64,000 bases of DNA from Extensimonas soli (lineage in GTDB: Bacteria > Pseudomonadota > Gammaproteobacteria > Burkholderiales > Burkholderiaceae_C). The stretch spans positions 1 through 64,000 of the forward strand of contig NZ_JARGEL010000011.1 of the NCBI RefSeq assembly GCF_029211265.1, in the 5' to 3' direction. The notes beneath the pieces are model-generated. The model was given only the letters and a program-made list of their open reading frames with translations. It made no database searches and was not told the DNA's origin. The translations under genes were made by a program, and so were the position numbers. Shown in pieces: positions 63,475-64,000 of the stretch (within the stretch, counting starts at the first letter, position 1; each line of letters opens with the position of its first letter).

Positions 63475-64000
63475 ATGACTTCCCCCACCACACCCCCAGC
63501 CCCCGCCGGCGCGGCGCCCGCACCAGCCTGTGCCCTCTCCACTCCGCCGCGCGCCCTGGCGCTCGAAGGGCTGACGAACTTCCGCGACCTCGGCGGCTAC
63601 ACCGGGCTGCAGGGGCGGCCCGTGAAGTGGCGGCGGCTGTTCCGCTCCGACCAGCTCGGCGCGCTCACGCCGGCCGACCAGCAGCGGCTCGCAGAGTTGG
63701 GCATAGTCCGCGCGGTGGACTTTCGCGGCATGCACGAGCGCGCCGCGCAGCCCTACGCGCTGCCGGGCGTGACGCAGTACGCGCTGCACGTCGAGCCCAC
63801 GGTGGTGCAGCGCGTGCAAGAGCTGCTGCAAAAAGGCAGCGCGCCCACGCCGGCCGAGACCGTGCGGCTCATGCAGGACACCTACCGCGCCTTCGTGCAC
63901 GACAACGCGCCGCGCTTTGCCGAGCTGCTGCAGCTGCTGCTGGCGAGCGACGCGCCGCTGGTCTTCCACTGCACCGCGGGCAAGGACCGCACGGGCTTCG
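63475..64000 (+). CDS. Tyrosine-protein phosphatase, partial (runs off the window)
   Basis: The open frame from ATG 63475 to the window end gives 175 residues of a Tyr_phosphatase3-type enzyme: LEGLTNFRDLGGYTGLQGRP, RRLFRSDQLGALTPADQQRL, AVDFRGMHER, and the active-site loop VFHCTAGKDRTGF with the Cys-x5-Arg signature. Such bacterial enzymes act on phosphotyrosine or phosphoinositides. An Ala/Pro-rich N-terminus (about 30 residues) comes first. The 99-bp gap to the Nudix gene must hold two divergent promoters. Confidence 0.9.
   Translation, partial: MTSPTTPPAPAGAAPAPACALSTPPRALALEGLTNFRDLGGYTGLQGRPVKWRRLFRSDQLGALTPADQQRLAELGIVRAVDFRGMHERAAQPYALPGVTQYALHVEPTVVQRVQELLQKGSAPTPAETVRLMQDTYRAFVHDNAPRFAELLQLLLASDAPLVFHCTAGKDRTGF

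Overview
The window is high-GC chromosomal DNA of a betaproteobacterium, most likely a member of the Comamonadaceae (Acidovorax/Alicycliphilus/Comamonas type). The basis is family-level protein resemblance: the SAH riboswitch ahead of ahcY, DUF1631, the Burkholderiales-type 'site-specific recombinase' membrane protein, a double-length UvrA, and dispersed palindromic repeats that I recall as typical of that family. No 16S gene is present, so the genus is open.

Layout. 1-3044: end of a flagellar cluster (3' end of flagellin, then fliD-fliS-fliT, with a sigma-28 type promoter ahead of fliD). 3062-5105: bidirectional terminator, rplM-rpsI on the minus strand, rlmJ. 5144-9106: minus-strand methyl-cycle operon ahcY-tlyA-metF-rlpA-like, headed by an S-adenosylhomocysteine riboswitch. 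9292-16824: orphan ABC binding protein, orphan rod-like flagellar protein, DUF2061 membrane protein, two tandem MITE-like repeats, a LysR regulator divergent from a beta-alanine/omega-amino-acid transaminase, and maeB. 17021-26881: minus-strand block with EF-hand protein, J-domain protein, 5'-nucleotidase, gspF, DUF1631 protein, secF-secD-yajC. 27142-32634: glycine-zipper protein, bacteriohemerythrin, a 450-bp repeat island, and a four-gene Mla/MCE-type lipid ABC operon. 32847-40712: GMC oxidoreductase, apaG, Gcr-like membrane protein, CPA2 antiporter, ybdK, thiL. 40725-41121: nested palindromes and a 166-bp MITE. 41158-50685: a genomic island. 50860-64000: HMG-CoA lyase, YbaK protein, DUF1289 protein, HCCA isomerase, MFS carrier, a binding-protein remnant, the 2078-aa tandem UvrA, mnmA, a Nudix hydrolase and the start of a tyrosine phosphatase.

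The island at 41158-50685 is the main accessory region. It abuts the 3' end of tRNA-Arg(CCG), and a 24-bp copy of that 3' end lies at its far edge. It carries a toxin-antitoxin pair, an AlpA-like regulator, an IS21 remnant, a decayed IS1595 element, and a four-gene operon of exported proteins (44180-48978). One of the four is a lipoprotein with a CsgG/HfaB-like domain; the other three have no family I recognise. Its base composition looks clearly less GC-rich than the flanks by eye. No integrase is visible. This operon is the best candidate here for an undescribed system.

A second theme is repeats placed in-frame inside conserved genes. At least three dispersed palindromic repeat families occur, and copies lie within the reading frames of tlyA, thiL, uvrA (three places), the 5'-nucleotidase and probably gspF and the DUF1289 gene, adding peptide segments without breaking the frame.
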